A stretch of DNA of 64,000 nucleotides from Metabacillus litoralis (GTDB taxonomy: Bacteria > Bacillota > Bacilli > Bacillales > Bacillaceae): NCBI RefSeq assembly GCF_020524045.1, contig NZ_JAIVKL010000006.1, forward strand, positions 248,001-312,000, in the 5' to 3' direction. Of this stretch, positions 40,077 to 49,630 are shown piece by piece (the stretch's first letter is position 1; each line of letters begins with the position of its first letter). The notes under the pieces are model-generated. The model was given only the letters and a program-made list of their open reading frames with translations, ran no database searches and was not told the DNA's origin. A program made the translations under genes and the position numbers.

Positions 40077-40126
40077 AAGCTATCTATCCTTCTTTCTTTA
40101 AGAAATGGGAATAGATAGCTTTTTTA
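40077..40126 (+). terminator. Terminator of pyrG
   Basis: AAGCTATCTAT pairs with ATAGATAGCTT, followed by T residues. MITE copy 4 is inserted right after its T-run. Confidence 0.88.
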
Positions 40127-40127
40127 A

Positions 40128-40289
40128 GACTCTTTTCTGAACGATTGTGGCTATGTAACCAGAATTTGGTTTAAAAACAGTGTTTTTTCACTATAAGGGT
40201 ACTATTTTATGAAGAAAAGATGTCACTAGCCTTAATACTGTACCGTTTGCTTCGGATATTGAAAAGCAACAAAGTTTGCGAAAAGAACC
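40128..40289 (+). mobile_element. MITE copy 4 (162 bp), partly diverged
   Basis: Starts GACTCTTTTCTGAACGATTG and ends AAAAGAACC. Flanks TTTTTTAA (40120-40127) and TGTTTTAA (40290-40297) match at 7 of 8 positions. The left copy lies in the T-run of the pyrG terminator. Confidence 0.8.
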
Positions 40290-40449
40290 TGTTTTAATAA
40301 CGTCTTAGAAATTGTACGCAGTATTGTCGTATAGTTCTATTGCATAATTTTTTTTATAATATGAAGTTCTATCTTTAACTATAAAACATAAATTATTATA
40401 CTAAGAAAGAGATAATACTTCCTTATATCATGTAATCTTTTTCTTTCTA

Positions 40450-40463
40450 GGAAACCGGTTTTT
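40450..40463 (+). promoter_or_regulatory. Glucan-regulon operator 3
   Basis: GGAAACCGGTTTTT, the first of three operators upstream of the sugar-binding lipoprotein gene. Confidence 0.6.
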
Positions 40464-40527
40464 ATAATTTTTCAAAAAAATCAAAAAAACAGTTGAATAT
40501 AATGCCAATACATTATATAATTCTACT

Positions 40528-40541
40528 TGAAAGCGGTTTCT
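40528..40541 (+). promoter_or_regulatory. Glucan-regulon operator 4
   Basis: TGAAAGCGGTTTCT, identical at 13 of 14 bases to the site at 32645 before the GH16 gene. Confidence 0.68.
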
Positions 40542-40574
40542 GATACTAAATAATGTAATTTGGTTTCTGTTTTA

Positions 40575-40588
40575 AGAAATCGGTTTCT
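40575..40588 (+). promoter_or_regulatory. Glucan-regulon operator 5
   Basis: AGAAATCGGTTTCT, 56 bp before the ATG and identical to the site at 46507. Confidence 0.68.
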
Positions 40589-40643
40589 CTATTTAGTTGT
40601 TATGACCGATTCACAATAAAGAATATTTAAGGGGGAAATACAG

Positions 40644-41948
40644 ATGAAAAGCATGAAGAAATGGTTAGCTTTAGGTTTAACGTTAGTTCTTGCCTTCACA
40701 TTAGCTGCTTGTAATGGTGGTGGAAATGAAGGGGCTTCAAATGATGGTGGCGGAAAAGATAAAGATGAAAAAGTAGAATTAACGTTCTGGGCTTTTGGAG
40801 CTACTGGATATGAAGAGTTAGTTAAAGCATACCAGGAAGAAAATCCAAATGTTACAATAAAATTTAAATCTTCTGAAACTGAAGAACATCATAATGCATT
40901 ATTTACTTCATTATCAGCAGGTAGTGGTGCTCCTGATATCGCAATGCTTGAGGTTGATCAATTTGATCGTTTCAAAGCAGCGCAAGATCGTTTTGCAAAC
41001 TTATATGATCTAGGTGCAAAAGACGTTCAAGATCAATACCTAGAGTGGAAATGGAATGCTGGAGAAAATGCTGATGGCGATTTCTTATTCGGTCTTCCAA
41101 CTGATATTGGTCCAAAAGCTTTATACTATCGTACAGATGTATTTGAAGCAGCTGGTTTACCAACTGAGCCTGCTGAAGTAGAAGCATTAATCAATTCTCC
41201 AGAAGCTTTTAAAGAAGCTGGATTGCAAGTGAAAGAGAAAACTGGTAAACCATTCGTAGACAGTATTGAAATGGCTTACAGAGCACTTCTTGATCCTGCA
41301 GTTGAGCAATACTTAAATCCTGAAGGCGAATTAATCCTCGACAAAGAGGGTAGTGCAGTTAAAAAAGCTTATGATTATGCAGTAGAATTAAATGAAGCTG
41401 GAATTGTAGGGAAATTTGATATGTGGACACCAGAATGGTCTAATGCTGTAAATAATGGTGAATTCGCAGCTGAATTAGGTGCTGGTTGGTTAAAAGGTTG
41501 GATGGAAGGAAATGCTCCAGATGCTTCAGGTAAATTTAAAGTTGCTACATTACCATCTGAATTTGCTGCAAACTGGGGAGGATCTTATATCGCGATCCCA
41601 AGTGAAACAGACAATGCTCAAGCAGCTTATGATTTCGTAGAATGGTTAGTATCACCAGAAAACCAATTAAAATCTTTCCAAAGTAATGGATTGTTCCCAT
41701 CTGCACCAGCTGTATATGAGATGGAAGAGTTTACTGCGAACCAAGATGAATTCTTTGGTGGTCAAGTAACTTCTGAAGTTTTTGCTACGGCTGCACAAGA
41801 TATTGAAGGAGCAGTTTTCAAAGGTGAAAAATACTTCCCAGTTCATCAAGAAGTACTGAATGCTCTTAAGAACGTTCAAGATGGTGGAGATCCTGAGGAA
41901 GAGTGGGAAGCAGCTGTTAAACGTGCTCAAGATTTAATAAGTCGCTAA
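40644..41948 (+). CDS. Oligosaccharide ABC transporter, solute-binding lipoprotein
   Basis: 434-residue extracytoplasmic sugar-binding protein of the MalE/UgpB (cluster B) type. A lipoprotein signal peptide ends in TLAAC, with the lipidated cysteine near residue 23, followed by a Gly/Asn/Asp-rich tether. The mature part starts ELTFWAFGATGYEELVKAYQ, typical for this family. It captures oligosaccharides at the membrane and delivers them to the two following permeases. Context (GH1, GH5, GH16 and shared operators) points to beta-gluco-oligosaccharides such as cellobiose or laminaribiose. ATG at 40644 follows AAGGGGGAA. Confidence 0.9.
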   Translation: MKSMKKWLALGLTLVLAFTLAACNGGGNEGASNDGGGKDKDEKVELTFWAFGATGYEELVKAYQEENPNVTIKFKSSETEEHHNALFTSLSAGSGAPDIAMLEVDQFDRFKAAQDRFANLYDLGAKDVQDQYLEWKWNAGENADGDFLFGLPTDIGPKALYYRTDVFEAAGLPTEPAEVEALINSPEAFKEAGLQVKEKTGKPFVDSIEMAYRALLDPAVEQYLNPEGELILDKEGSAVKKAYDYAVELNEAGIVGKFDMWTPEWSNAVNNGEFAAELGAGWLKGWMEGNAPDASGKFKVATLPSEFAANWGGSYIAIPSETDNAQAAYDFVEWLVSPENQLKSFQSNGLFPSAPAVYEMEEFTANQDEFFGGQVTSEVFATAAQDIEGAVFKGEKYFPVHQEVLNALKNVQDGGDPEEEWEAAVKRAQDLISR

Positions 41949-42025
41949 TCTGACTATTCAATTATTTTGACTATGGTGCTCAAAGGGGCACCATAGTCAA
42001 TTTATAAAGGAAACGGGGAGTGAAA

Positions 42026-42967
42026 ATGGTTTCTGCAAATGAAAAAAAAGTCAAAAACAAACGATTTTTGTCTGAAGAAAAGAAAGATATGATATCTGGA
42101 TATTTATACGTTTCACCATTCTTTATCATTTTTGCGGTTGTGGGTCTTTATCCAGCACTATTTAGTATCTATTTAGCTTTCCAAAAATGGAATGGATTAA
42201 GTCCAATGGAATTTGTAGGGTTGAATAATTTCAAAGTTGTTTTAGTAGATCCGCTTTTTTGGAAATCCGTTTATAACACAGTGATTATAGGATTAATGGG
42301 AACTGCACCACAATTAATTATAGGGATCATTCTTGCATTTTTACTAAACTTATCGTTTCTCCGCTTTAGAAATTTCTTCAGAGTTACGATCTTCATGCCG
42401 TATATTACGTCAATGGTTGCAGTAGCCCTCATATTTAGTGTTTTATTTAGTAACCATGAATCTTCCCTCGCCAACTATGTATTAGGAGTATTTGGTTTTG
42501 ATCCTGTAAGTTGGGGAACGTCTGAATGGGGAACAAAAATAGCTATTTCGATCATGGTGTTCTGGAGATGGGTTGGATACAACACAATTATTTATTTGGC
42601 TGGACTCCAAAGTATTTCTAATGATTTATATGAAGCAGCGACAATTGATGGAGCTAATAAGTTCCAACAACTTATGTACATTACAATGCCGTTATTAAAA
42701 CCTTTTATCACTCTAACTGTTTTCTTTTCAACTGTTGGAGCATTACAATTATTCGCAGAACCAACAGTATTCCTTGGAGCAGCTGCTTTTACAAGAGATG
42801 AAGCAATGACTGTCGTGATGTACTTATATCGTGATGCGTTTAAGCTACAATCCTTTGGTACAGCTTCAGCAACAGCGGTTATCTTATTAATTATTATTAT
42901 CGTATTCTCAGCGATTAATACATTACTAACTTCAGGTTATGGTAAGAAGAGGAAGGAGGCAAAATAA
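42026..42967 (+). CDS. Sugar ABC transporter permease (MalF type)
   Basis: 313-residue inner-membrane permease with six predicted helices. The EAA loop EAATIDGANKFQQLMYITMP, which contacts the ATPase, is present near residue 210. The first helix starts after a lysine-rich N-terminus (NEKKVKNKRFLSEEKK). A GTG at 42020 overlaps GGGGAG, so the ATG at 42026 is used. The stop codon overlaps the next ATG by one base (TAATG), which shows translational coupling. No ATPase gene is found in the cluster, so a shared MsmK/MsmX-type ATPase from elsewhere is inferred. Confidence 0.92.
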   Translation: MVSANEKKVKNKRFLSEEKKDMISGYLYVSPFFIIFAVVGLYPALFSIYLAFQKWNGLSPMEFVGLNNFKVVLVDPLFWKSVYNTVIIGLMGTAPQLIIGIILAFLLNLSFLRFRNFFRVTIFMPYITSMVAVALIFSVLFSNHESSLANYVLGVFGFDPVSWGTSEWGTKIAISIMVFWRWVGYNTIIYLAGLQSISNDLYEAATIDGANKFQQLMYITMPLLKPFITLTVFFSTVGALQLFAEPTVFLGAAAFTRDEAMTVVMYLYRDAFKLQSFGTASATAVILLIIIIVFSAINTLLTSGYGKKRKEAK

Positions 42968-43809
42968 TGGGTGAAGTAGCTGGAGCAAAAAAGTTTTCGT
43001 TAGGAAGAATTGCAATCTATGTTTTTATGAGTTTAGCATCCTTGCTTTCTCTTTTTCCATTTTATTGGATGTTTGTTATGGCAACAAGTCCAAGTTCTGC
43101 CTATAACTCAATCCCGCCAACAATTACGCCGGGTAAACTATTAGTTGAGAACTTTCAAAAAGTATTAGGATCAATCGATTTCTTCCAAGCAATGTGGAAT
43201 ACGATCATTCTATGTACGTCAGTAACAATTATCGTATTGATTATTAGTTCTTTAGCTGGTTTTGCATTTTCTAAATTCAAATTTCCAGGAAAGAATGCAT
43301 TGTTTGTAGGTATTCTTTTAACAATGGTTATCCCTCCTCAGTTAGGGTTAATTCCACAATTCTACTTAATATCAAAAGCGGGATTATTGGATACTTTACA
43401 TGGGGTAGCACTATTATTCTTCTTGAATCCTTTAGGGATCTTCTTGATGAGACAATATGTGACAGGTTCAGTGCCAGATGAACTTATTGAAGCAGCAAAG
43501 CTTGATGGTTGTTCTAATTTCAGAATCTACAGAAGCATTGTTTTGCCAATTATTTTACCGGCATTTGCCACACTAGGAATCATTGTATTTACCGCTGTAT
43601 GGGGAGAATTCCTATGGCAATTTACGATTTTAAGAGATCCAGAGATGTACACAATTCAAGTTGCGTTAGCGAATTTGAGTAATACATTCAATATCGATTT
43701 CGGTATGATCTTATCAGGTGTTTTCTGGGCGACCGTCCCATTAATTATCATCTTCTTATTGTTCAACCGATTATTTATTTCGAGTATTACAGATGGAGCA
43801 GTGAAATAA
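42967..43809 (+). CDS. Sugar ABC transporter permease (MalG type)
   Basis: 280-residue second permease of the importer, with six predicted helices and the EAA loop EAAKLDGCSNFRIYRSIVLP near residue 175. The start overlaps the stop of the upstream permease, and AAGGAGG lies in the end of that gene. Together with the lipoprotein and the partner permease it makes the membrane part of a carbohydrate uptake (CUT1) importer; the ATPase is missing from the window. Confidence 0.92.
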   Translation: MGEVAGAKKFSLGRIAIYVFMSLASLLSLFPFYWMFVMATSPSSAYNSIPPTITPGKLLVENFQKVLGSIDFFQAMWNTIILCTSVTIIVLIISSLAGFAFSKFKFPGKNALFVGILLTMVIPPQLGLIPQFYLISKAGLLDTLHGVALLFFLNPLGIFLMRQYVTGSVPDELIEAAKLDGCSNFRIYRSIVLPIILPAFATLGIIVFTAVWGEFLWQFTILRDPEMYTIQVALANLSNTFNIDFGMILSGVFWATVPLIIIFLLFNRLFISSITDGAVK

Positions 43810-43930
43810 CTCTCCTTTCCATAAAGTTCATTGTTAGAATGACATTTATAAAATTGAATTTTCGTGAAAATAATAGTAATCTAACAGTATTAACTTATTA
43901 TGAAGGCGAAAGGCAATCGAGGAACCCACT

Positions 43931-44944
43931 ATGAATTTAACTATTAAAGATATCGCGAAAATGGCTGGAGTATCTCCAGGAACTGTATCTAAAATTATTA
44001 ATAATTATAGTGGCATTAGTGAAAAAACGAAGAAGAAAGTTATGGATATTATAACTGAAACAGGTTATCAACCTACTTTTTCTGCAAAGGCACTAGCCAC
44101 TAAAAAATCTAATTTAATAGGGTTAATATATGCCGGAAAAGTAAATGTTGATTTTACCCATCCATATTTCAATGAAGTTGTTACTTCGTTTAAAAAGGCG
44201 ATTGGACTGTTAGGTTACGATATTATTATGTTTTCAAATGAACAATTTTATAAAGATAACGGTAGTTACTTAGCAAGATGTAGACACTTTCATGTTGATG
44301 GATGTCTTATTATCTCGGGTGAGGAAGTAGAAGATGCCATTTATGAGTTAGTAAGAGAAGAAATTCCCTGTATGGGTATTGACATACAGTTAAATGGCCC
44401 AAAGTCGAGCTTTGTCATGAGTGATAATGTTAATTTATCAAGAAAAGTGATACAACACTTCTATTTACACGGTATACGTGATATTGGGTTTATAGGAGGG
44501 AATAGTGATTCTGCTATTACATCTTTTCGAGAAAAAGGCTTTAGAGACACAATGTATCAGCTTGGGCTCAAAATTAATTCGAATTGGGTTCAATATGGAG
44601 ACTTCCACGAAGAAAGTGGATATCAAGCAATGAAAAGGATTTTAGAAATAAAGCCATATCCTAGAGCAATCTTTGCAGTCTCTGATATGATGGCGCTTGG
44701 TGCAATAGAGGCTATCAAAGAAAAAGGATTAAAGGTTCCACAAGATATCTCTGTTATTGGTTGTGATGACATTGATGCTTGTCGTCATAGCAGTCCAAAA
44801 CTAACTACTGTAAGACAGGATAAAGACAGATTAGGCAAATTGGCTGCATATATGTTAGACGATTTAATAAATGGTAAATCACAACTAAAACCTATTTTTA
44901 TTGATTCTGAACTTATTATTAGAGAATCTTGTGGAAATTTGTAG
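43931..44944 (+). CDS. LacI family regulator 2
   Basis: 337-residue LacI/GalR repressor with HTH TIKDIAKMAGVSPGTVSKII at residues 4-23 and hinge helix region TFSAKALATKKS. The ligand domain ends with the typical segment ISVIGCDDIDACRHSSPKLT. It is located between the ABC importer and GH1 beta-glucosidase, 26 bp before the latter, so it probably is co-transcribed with it. It is the best candidate for the repressor of the GAAANCGGTTTC operators. The effector is expected to be a beta-glucoside or disaccharide, an inference from context. ATG at 43931, RBS GAGGAACC. Confidence 0.9.
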   Translation: MNLTIKDIAKMAGVSPGTVSKIINNYSGISEKTKKKVMDIITETGYQPTFSAKALATKKSNLIGLIYAGKVNVDFTHPYFNEVVTSFKKAIGLLGYDIIMFSNEQFYKDNGSYLARCRHFHVDGCLIISGEEVEDAIYELVREEIPCMGIDIQLNGPKSSFVMSDNVNLSRKVIQHFYLHGIRDIGFIGGNSDSAITSFREKGFRDTMYQLGLKINSNWVQYGDFHEESGYQAMKRILEIKPYPRAIFAVSDMMALGAIEAIKEKGLKVPQDISVIGCDDIDACRHSSPKLTTVRQDKDRLGKLAAYMLDDLINGKSQLKPIFIDSELIIRESCGNL

Positions 44945-44970
44945 AATAGATTTAGTGGAGGGCAAACAAA

Positions 44971-46320
44971 ATGGCTATCATAGAATTTCCAAAAGATATA
45001 AGATGGGGAGCTGCTACAGCTGCTTATCAAATCGAAGGTGCTGCAACAAAGGATGGAAGAGGACTTTCGATTTGGGATACATTTTCAAAAACACCAGGAA
45101 AAGTTTTAAATGGAGATAATGGGGATACAGCTTGTGATAGCTATCATCGTTATGAAGAAGATATTGCACTTATGAAAGAGTTAGGAATTGATATTTATCG
45201 ATTCTCCGTTTCATGGCCACGTATCTTTCCAACAGGAACTGGTGAGGTTAATCAAAAAGGACTTCAATACTATCATGATTTTGTTGATGCGCTTTTAGCA
45301 AATGGCATTGAACCAATGTGTACTCTTTACCATTGGGATCTTCCGCAGGCTCTTCAGGATAAGGGTGGCTGGGAAAACCGCGAAACAGTTGATGCCTTTG
45401 CGGAGTATGCTGATTTAATGTTTAAAGAATTTGATGGAAAGATTAAAAAATGGATCACGATAAATGAACCATGGTGTGTTTCATTTTTGTCTAACTTCAT
45501 CGGACTTCATGCACCAGGATATCGTAATCTCCAGTTAGCAACAACGATTTCACATCATCTTCTATTAGCACATGGTAAGGCTGTAACGAAATTCAGAGAA
45601 TCAGGTGTTACAGGTGAAATTGGTTATGCTCCAAACTTAGAATGGAACGAACCATATAGTAATAAACAAGAAGATATTGATGCATGTAACAGAGGAATGG
45701 GCTGGTTTATCGAATGGTTCTTTGATCCAGTATATAAAGGCAGCTATCCACAATTTATGGTTGAATGGTTCGAGAAAAAAGGAGTAACACTTTCAATTCA
45801 AGAAGGTGATATGGCATTTATTCATCAGCCAATTGATTTTGTTGGGATCAACTATTACACAGGCAGTGTTGCGAGATACAAAGAAAACCATGATTTATTT
45901 GATGTAGAAAAAGTAGATATTGGTTATGAGAAAACAGATTTTGATTGGAATATCTACCCTGAAGGTTTTTATAAAGCATTATCGAAGTTGAAAGATCAAT
46001 ATGGTCAGATTCCTATTTATATTACAGAAAATGGAGCTTGCTATAATGATGGTGTTGAAAATGGTCGTGTGAAGGATCAAAGAAGAATAGATTACCTGAA
46101 ACAACATTTAACATCATTAAGTAGAGCGATAGATTCTGGTGTAAACATTAAAGGCTATCTAACATGGTCACTACTTGATAACTTTGAATGGGCTGAAGGC
46201 TATGATAAGCGTTTTGGTATTATTCATGTTGACTTCAATACGTTAGAGCGAACAAAGAAAGACAGCTACTATTGGTATAAGCAAACAATCAAAAATGGCT
46301 GGTTTGATATGTTTTATTAA
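44971..46320 (+). CDS. GH1 beta-glucosidase
   Basis: 449-residue cytoplasmic glycoside hydrolase family 1 enzyme without signal peptide. The acid/base glutamate is E166 (TINEPW) and the nucleophile E353 (YITENGACYNDG). The N-terminal signature FPKDIRWGAATAAYQIEGAA is complete. It would hydrolyse imported cellobiose or laminari-oligosaccharides to glucose. The lack of a phosphoserine/6-phospho pocket cannot be judged by eye, but the partner is an ABC importer, not a PTS, so an unphosphorylated substrate is likely. ATG at 44971 follows GGAGGG. A MITE has inserted at its stop codon. Confidence 0.94.
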   Translation: MAIIEFPKDIRWGAATAAYQIEGAATKDGRGLSIWDTFSKTPGKVLNGDNGDTACDSYHRYEEDIALMKELGIDIYRFSVSWPRIFPTGTGEVNQKGLQYYHDFVDALLANGIEPMCTLYHWDLPQALQDKGGWENRETVDAFAEYADLMFKEFDGKIKKWITINEPWCVSFLSNFIGLHAPGYRNLQLATTISHHLLLAHGKAVTKFRESGVTGEIGYAPNLEWNEPYSNKQEDIDACNRGMGWFIEWFFDPVYKGSYPQFMVEWFEKKGVTLSIQEGDMAFIHQPIDFVGINYYTGSVARYKENHDLFDVEKVDIGYEKTDFDWNIYPEGFYKALSKLKDQYGQIPIYITENGACYNDGVENGRVKDQRRIDYLKQHLTSLSRAIDSGVNIKGYLTWSLLDNFEWAEGYDKRFGIIHVDFNTLERTKKDSYYWYKQTIKNGWFDMFY

Positions 46321-46482
46321 GGCTCTTTTCTGAAAGATTGTTGCTAATTGACTTAATTATCTGTTGAAAACAGTCTTTTTAACGCATAAATGGTACTTTT
46401 CTAGCAGAAAAGATGCCACAAGACTTTATATAGTGCTGTTTCCTTCAAGATTGTCAAATCAACAAAGCTTAAGAAAACAATC
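46321..46482 (+). mobile_element. MITE copy 5 (162 bp) at the beta-glucosidase stop codon
   Basis: Starts GGCTCTTTTCTGAAAGATTG and ends AAAACAATC. The target duplication TTTATTAA at 46313-46320 contains the last Tyr codon and stop of the GH1 gene; its second copy is at 46483-46490. Confidence 0.9.
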
Positions 46483-46495
46483 TTTATTAATGAAT

Positions 46496-46536
46496 AGACC
46501 CCTTTTAGAAATCGGTTTCTGATTGGGGTCTTTTCT
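46496..46536 (+). terminator. Terminator with an operator inside its loop
   Basis: AGACCCC (46496-46502) pairs with GGGGTCT (46525-46531), followed by TTTCTT. The loop holds the palindrome AGAAATCGGTTTCT, so the hairpin can extend. Confidence 0.75.
46507..46520 (+). promoter_or_regulatory. Glucan-regulon operator 6
   Basis: AGAAATCGGTTTCT, identical to the site at 40575. It lies between the GH1 gene and the chemoreceptor gene, in a terminator loop. Confidence 0.6.
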
Positions 46537-46613
46537 TACTATTTTTAATAGGGTGAGTGAAAGATAGGTTGGCTTTTCATTTGTAGTGCAAGCACATCGG
46601 GGGAGGGATTGTT

Positions 46614-48383
46614 GTGAGAGAGCGTTGGGGTAAATTAAAACAAATCATACAGAATAAGAGAGAAAAGTATGAGGGAAATACTTATAGATTTACTGTTGGA
46701 AGAAAAATATTTATTGTATTTGCTATTATTTTTATTTTAATTGCAGGATTTAGCTTTTCAGCTTTAAATGGAATGAATTCAATTAATAAGAAATCAACTG
46801 AAGTGGAAGAAACGTGGCTTCCTACAGTTGAGAGGTTAGGAGAAATGCGCTATCTTGTTGAACAAGTAGTGGCATTTCAATTATTTTACGCATCAGCAGA
46901 AACAATCGGTGAGTTGAATGATTTTGATAGTAGGTTTGAAGAGATTTTCACTCGATTAGATGAATTATTTGCAGAATATGAAAAGGTGTTAACTTCAGCT
47001 GAAGAAAAACAAGTGTATAATGATTTTAAAGCTGAATGGAGTAACTATCTTGAAGTACATGATGAAGTACTTACCTTATCTAGAGCAAATGATGATGATG
47101 CAGCAAGCACAATGATAAAAGCTTCTCGTCAACAAATAGAAGTAGTTGAAAGTCATATAAGTAAACTAGTTGAAATGAATCAAAAAAATGCAAGTGAAGC
47201 AACGGATCAAGGGAAAGAAATATTTGTAAACTCTATGACAATAACGATTGCTCTTATTGTTTTTGTATTAACTGCTGCAATTATTATGGGTATACTATTA
47301 GCAAGAAGTATTTCAAAACCAATTTCGGAAGTGTCGGCGAGTGTTAATCAGGTCGCACAAGGGAATTTAACATTAAAACCTATTGTTGTGAAGAACAAGG
47401 ATGAAATTGGAACGTTAGCAAGTGATTTTAACAAAATGACAAATAATTTAAAGACGTTAATACTACAGGTAATGGAAAATTCAGAACAAGTTGCTTCAAC
47501 TTCTGAACAACTTTCATTAAGTGCTGATCAGACGAAAAAAGCGACAGAGCAAATTGAATTTGTGATTAAAGAAGTTGCTAGTGGTGCAGAAACACAAGTG
47601 AATCGTGCATCTGAAGCGAATCTTGCTGTATCGGAAATTTCAAAAGGCATGGAGCAGGCAGCATCATCTATTTTAGCTGTTTCAGATTTGACAGTTTCTA
47701 CAAATAATAATGCACAAATGGGACAAGAAGTCGTTTCACAAACCATTAAACAAATGAATGAATTGGAAACCAAAGTCCACAATGCTTCGTCAGTTATTAA
47801 TAATGTCGGGGAATTGTCTAAAGAAATTGGTCAAATCGTATCTTTAATTACTGGTGTAGCAGACCAAACAAACCTTTTAGCATTAAACGCAGCAATTGAA
47901 GCAGCAAGAGCAGGAGAACACGGTCGTGGATTTGCAGTCGTTGCCGATGAAGTAAGAAAGCTTTCTGAACAAACAGGTCAATCGGCAGAGAAAATTAAAC
48001 ATCTTATTCAAGACATGCAAGTAGAGGTAGAGAAAGCAGTAGAATCAATGACTGGTGGTATGAATGCAGTAGATCAAGGCATGATCATGGTTCGAAAAAC
48101 GGGCAACTCTTTTGAAGAAATTGTGCACATGATTTCTGATGTATCTTCTCAATCACAAGAAGTTTCTGCCATTGTTGAGGAAGTAAATGCGAGTACTCAA
48201 AGTATGGTTGCATTAATCGAGGGAATTGCCAATATTTCTGTACAATCTGCTGGAAATTCCGATTCTGCGATAGTATCTGTTGTCCAACAAAATGCTACAA
48301 TGAATGGGATCACCGTGTCATCTGAAGAATTAAGCAGCAAAGCTTCTGAATTGCAGGAACTTGTAAAAAAATTCAAGGTTTAA
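46614..48383 (+). CDS. Methyl-accepting chemotaxis protein
   Basis: 589-residue chemoreceptor. A first membrane helix (residues about 30-52) is followed by an extracytoplasmic four-helix-bundle (4HB_MCP) sensor domain, a second helix near 205-228, a HAMP domain ([19 protein letters not shown]) and a cytoplasmic signalling domain. The strictly conserved hairpin tip is present ([20 protein letters not shown]). It would signal to CheA through CheW. GTG at 46614 follows GGGGGAGGG. It lies in the glucan cluster and after a glucan-type operator; sensing of sugar or loaded binding protein is inferred, not shown. Confidence 0.92.
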   Translation: MRERWGKLKQIIQNKREKYEGNTYRFTVGRKIFIVFAIIFILIAGFSFSALNGMNSINKKSTEVEETWLPTVERLGEMRYLVEQVVAFQLFYASAETIGELNDFDSRFEEIFTRLDELFAEYEKVLTSAEEKQVYNDFKAEWSNYLEVHDEVLTLSRANDDDAASTMIKASRQQIEVVESHISKLVEMNQKNASEATDQGKEIFVNSMTITIALIVFVLTAAIIMGILLARSISKPISEVSASVNQVAQGNLTLKPIVVKNKDEIGTLASDFNKMTNNLKTLILQVMENSEQVASTSEQLSLSADQTKKATEQIEFVIKEVASGAETQVNRASEANLAVSEISKGMEQAASSILAVSDLTVSTNNNAQMGQEVVSQTIKQMNELETKVHNASSVINNVGELSKEIGQIVSLITGVADQTNLLALNAAIEAARAGEHGRGFAVVADEVRKLSEQTGQSAEKIKHLIQDMQVEVEKAVESMTGGMNAVDQGMIMVRKTGNSFEEIVHMISDVSSQSQEVSAIVEEVNASTQSMVALIEGIANISVQSAGNSDSAIVSVVQQNATMNGITVSSEELSSKASELQELVKKFKV

Positions 48384-48523
48384 CTGTTACAACGAATGTT
48401 TAATAAGAAAGAGCTGTTTTCTAAAGGCTATATTTGTAAAATTTGTTTGCTATTAGGAATCTAAAGGAAACAGCAAGTCTAAACAGAAGAAATAACGATT
48501 AAAGAAGAAAGAAGAAGGTTATT

Positions 48524-49126
48524 ATGCGAGATAAAATTCAAAGAATACTAGAAATTTTAACAGCATTCTTTTTTCTAAACATGCTATGGATTCTTTTTTG
48601 TTTACCAATTCTAACGATCTTCCCTTCCACAATGACCATGTTTAGTATTGTGAGAAAGTGGAAGTTAAATGAAATTGATTATGAAGTAGGGAAATTGTTT
48701 GTATCAGAATTCAAAGAAAATGTTAGGCAATACTTTTTATTAGGTCTTGTTTGGTTAGCTTTTGGAATATTGCTTATAGTAGATTATTTTTTTATTATTA
48801 CCATCCAGTTTGAAGCAAGAAATCTCCTTTTTGGTATTCTTTTTTTAGGCACATTTATTTATGTAGGTATGTCGTTATTTATCTTTGGAATTGCTGTGAA
48901 TTTTAATCTTCCTAAAAAGACAATGATCAAGAATGCCTTTTTATATACAATTGGAAAATTAGGAACAACAGTATTAACGGTTATGATCTTGGTAAGTATG
49001 GTGATTATTTGTTATATTGTTCCTTATTTATTATGGATAATCGGCAGTATCACAGCATTTTTTATTTATACGACAATGAGTAATAGGAATCGAGCTTCTT
49101 GGGAAAAAGGTAGTAGTCAAAAGTAA
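48524..49126 (+). CDS. DUF624 membrane protein (YesL-like)
   Basis: 200-residue integral membrane protein of the DUF624/YesL family, with five hydrophobic helices. These proteins regularly accompany CUT1-type sugar ABC transporters and LacI or two-component regulators in Firmicutes; the molecular role is unknown. The family pattern FLNMLWILFCLPILTIFPS at the N-terminus, with its conserved Pro residues, is clear. ATG at 48524 follows AAGAAGG. It is likely co-transcribed with or just downstream of the chemoreceptor gene. Confidence 0.85.
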   Translation: MRDKIQRILEILTAFFFLNMLWILFCLPILTIFPSTMTMFSIVRKWKLNEIDYEVGKLFVSEFKENVRQYFLLGLVWLAFGILLIVDYFFIITIQFEARNLLFGILFLGTFIYVGMSLFIFGIAVNFNLPKKTMIKNAFLYTIGKLGTTVLTVMILVSMVIICYIVPYLLWIIGSITAFFIYTTMSNRNRASWEKGSSQK

Positions 49127-49184
49127 GTGTCTTTTTCATGGATAGTAGCTTTCAAAATTCTTCAAAAAAGAGACTAGATGTAAG

Positions 49185-49325
49185 ATTTAAGCTAATGATA
49201 ACCCAAATTAACAGGTGATATTTCTATCAATCTTTCACCTGATAGTTTGGGTTTTTTTTGGTCTTTAATAGATTTTTTTGAATGTGCCTATTATTTAGTG
49301 GAATGGAGCGGAAGACAATCAACTG
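49185..49325 (-). repeat. Truncated reverse copy of composite block D (D3)
   Basis: Starts with the hairpin ACCCAAATTA...TAGTTTGGGT (49200-49259, followed by eight T) and continues to TTTAGTGGAATGGAGCGGAA, the reverse complement of the right part of the blocks at 5374 and 16077. The GC-rich core is missing. The hairpin can terminate the DUF624 gene. Confidence 0.75.
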
Positions 49326-49597
49326 CTACCATTAAGATTTATTTGTCTTAATGGATGAAAAATTTATTGATATCCCAACCCCATTTTCATTTTGAGAAAG
49401 GGGTTTCCTATTAGGAAAAATACTTATCAGAAAATTTCAGTTTATTAAATAATATGCCTTTTATTTTATTTGAAAAACTAGTATAATTAAAAATGTTAGC
49501 GTTTACAATCTATTAGTAGCTTTCAAATACTATAAAAAGAGAGTAATTGCTTAAAATTACATAAGGGGGAGAAGGGGAACGGAGCTTTTTACTATCT
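49326..49597. other. Non-coding stretch before the GH5 gene
   Basis: About 270 bp with no gene. It holds a weak hairpin (AACCCC...GGGGTT at 49379-49408) and AT-rich sequence. Confidence 0.5.
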
Positions 49598-49621
49598 ATT
49601 AACGAAACCGTTTTCGTTAAT
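49598..49621. promoter_or_regulatory. Long palindrome upstream of GH5
   Basis: Arms ATTAACGAAA and TTTCGTTAAT (10 bp, perfect) around CCGT. The core CGAAACCGTTTTCG resembles the glucan operators but is longer and more symmetric. Confidence 0.6.
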
Positions 49622-49630
49622 TATAATCTT

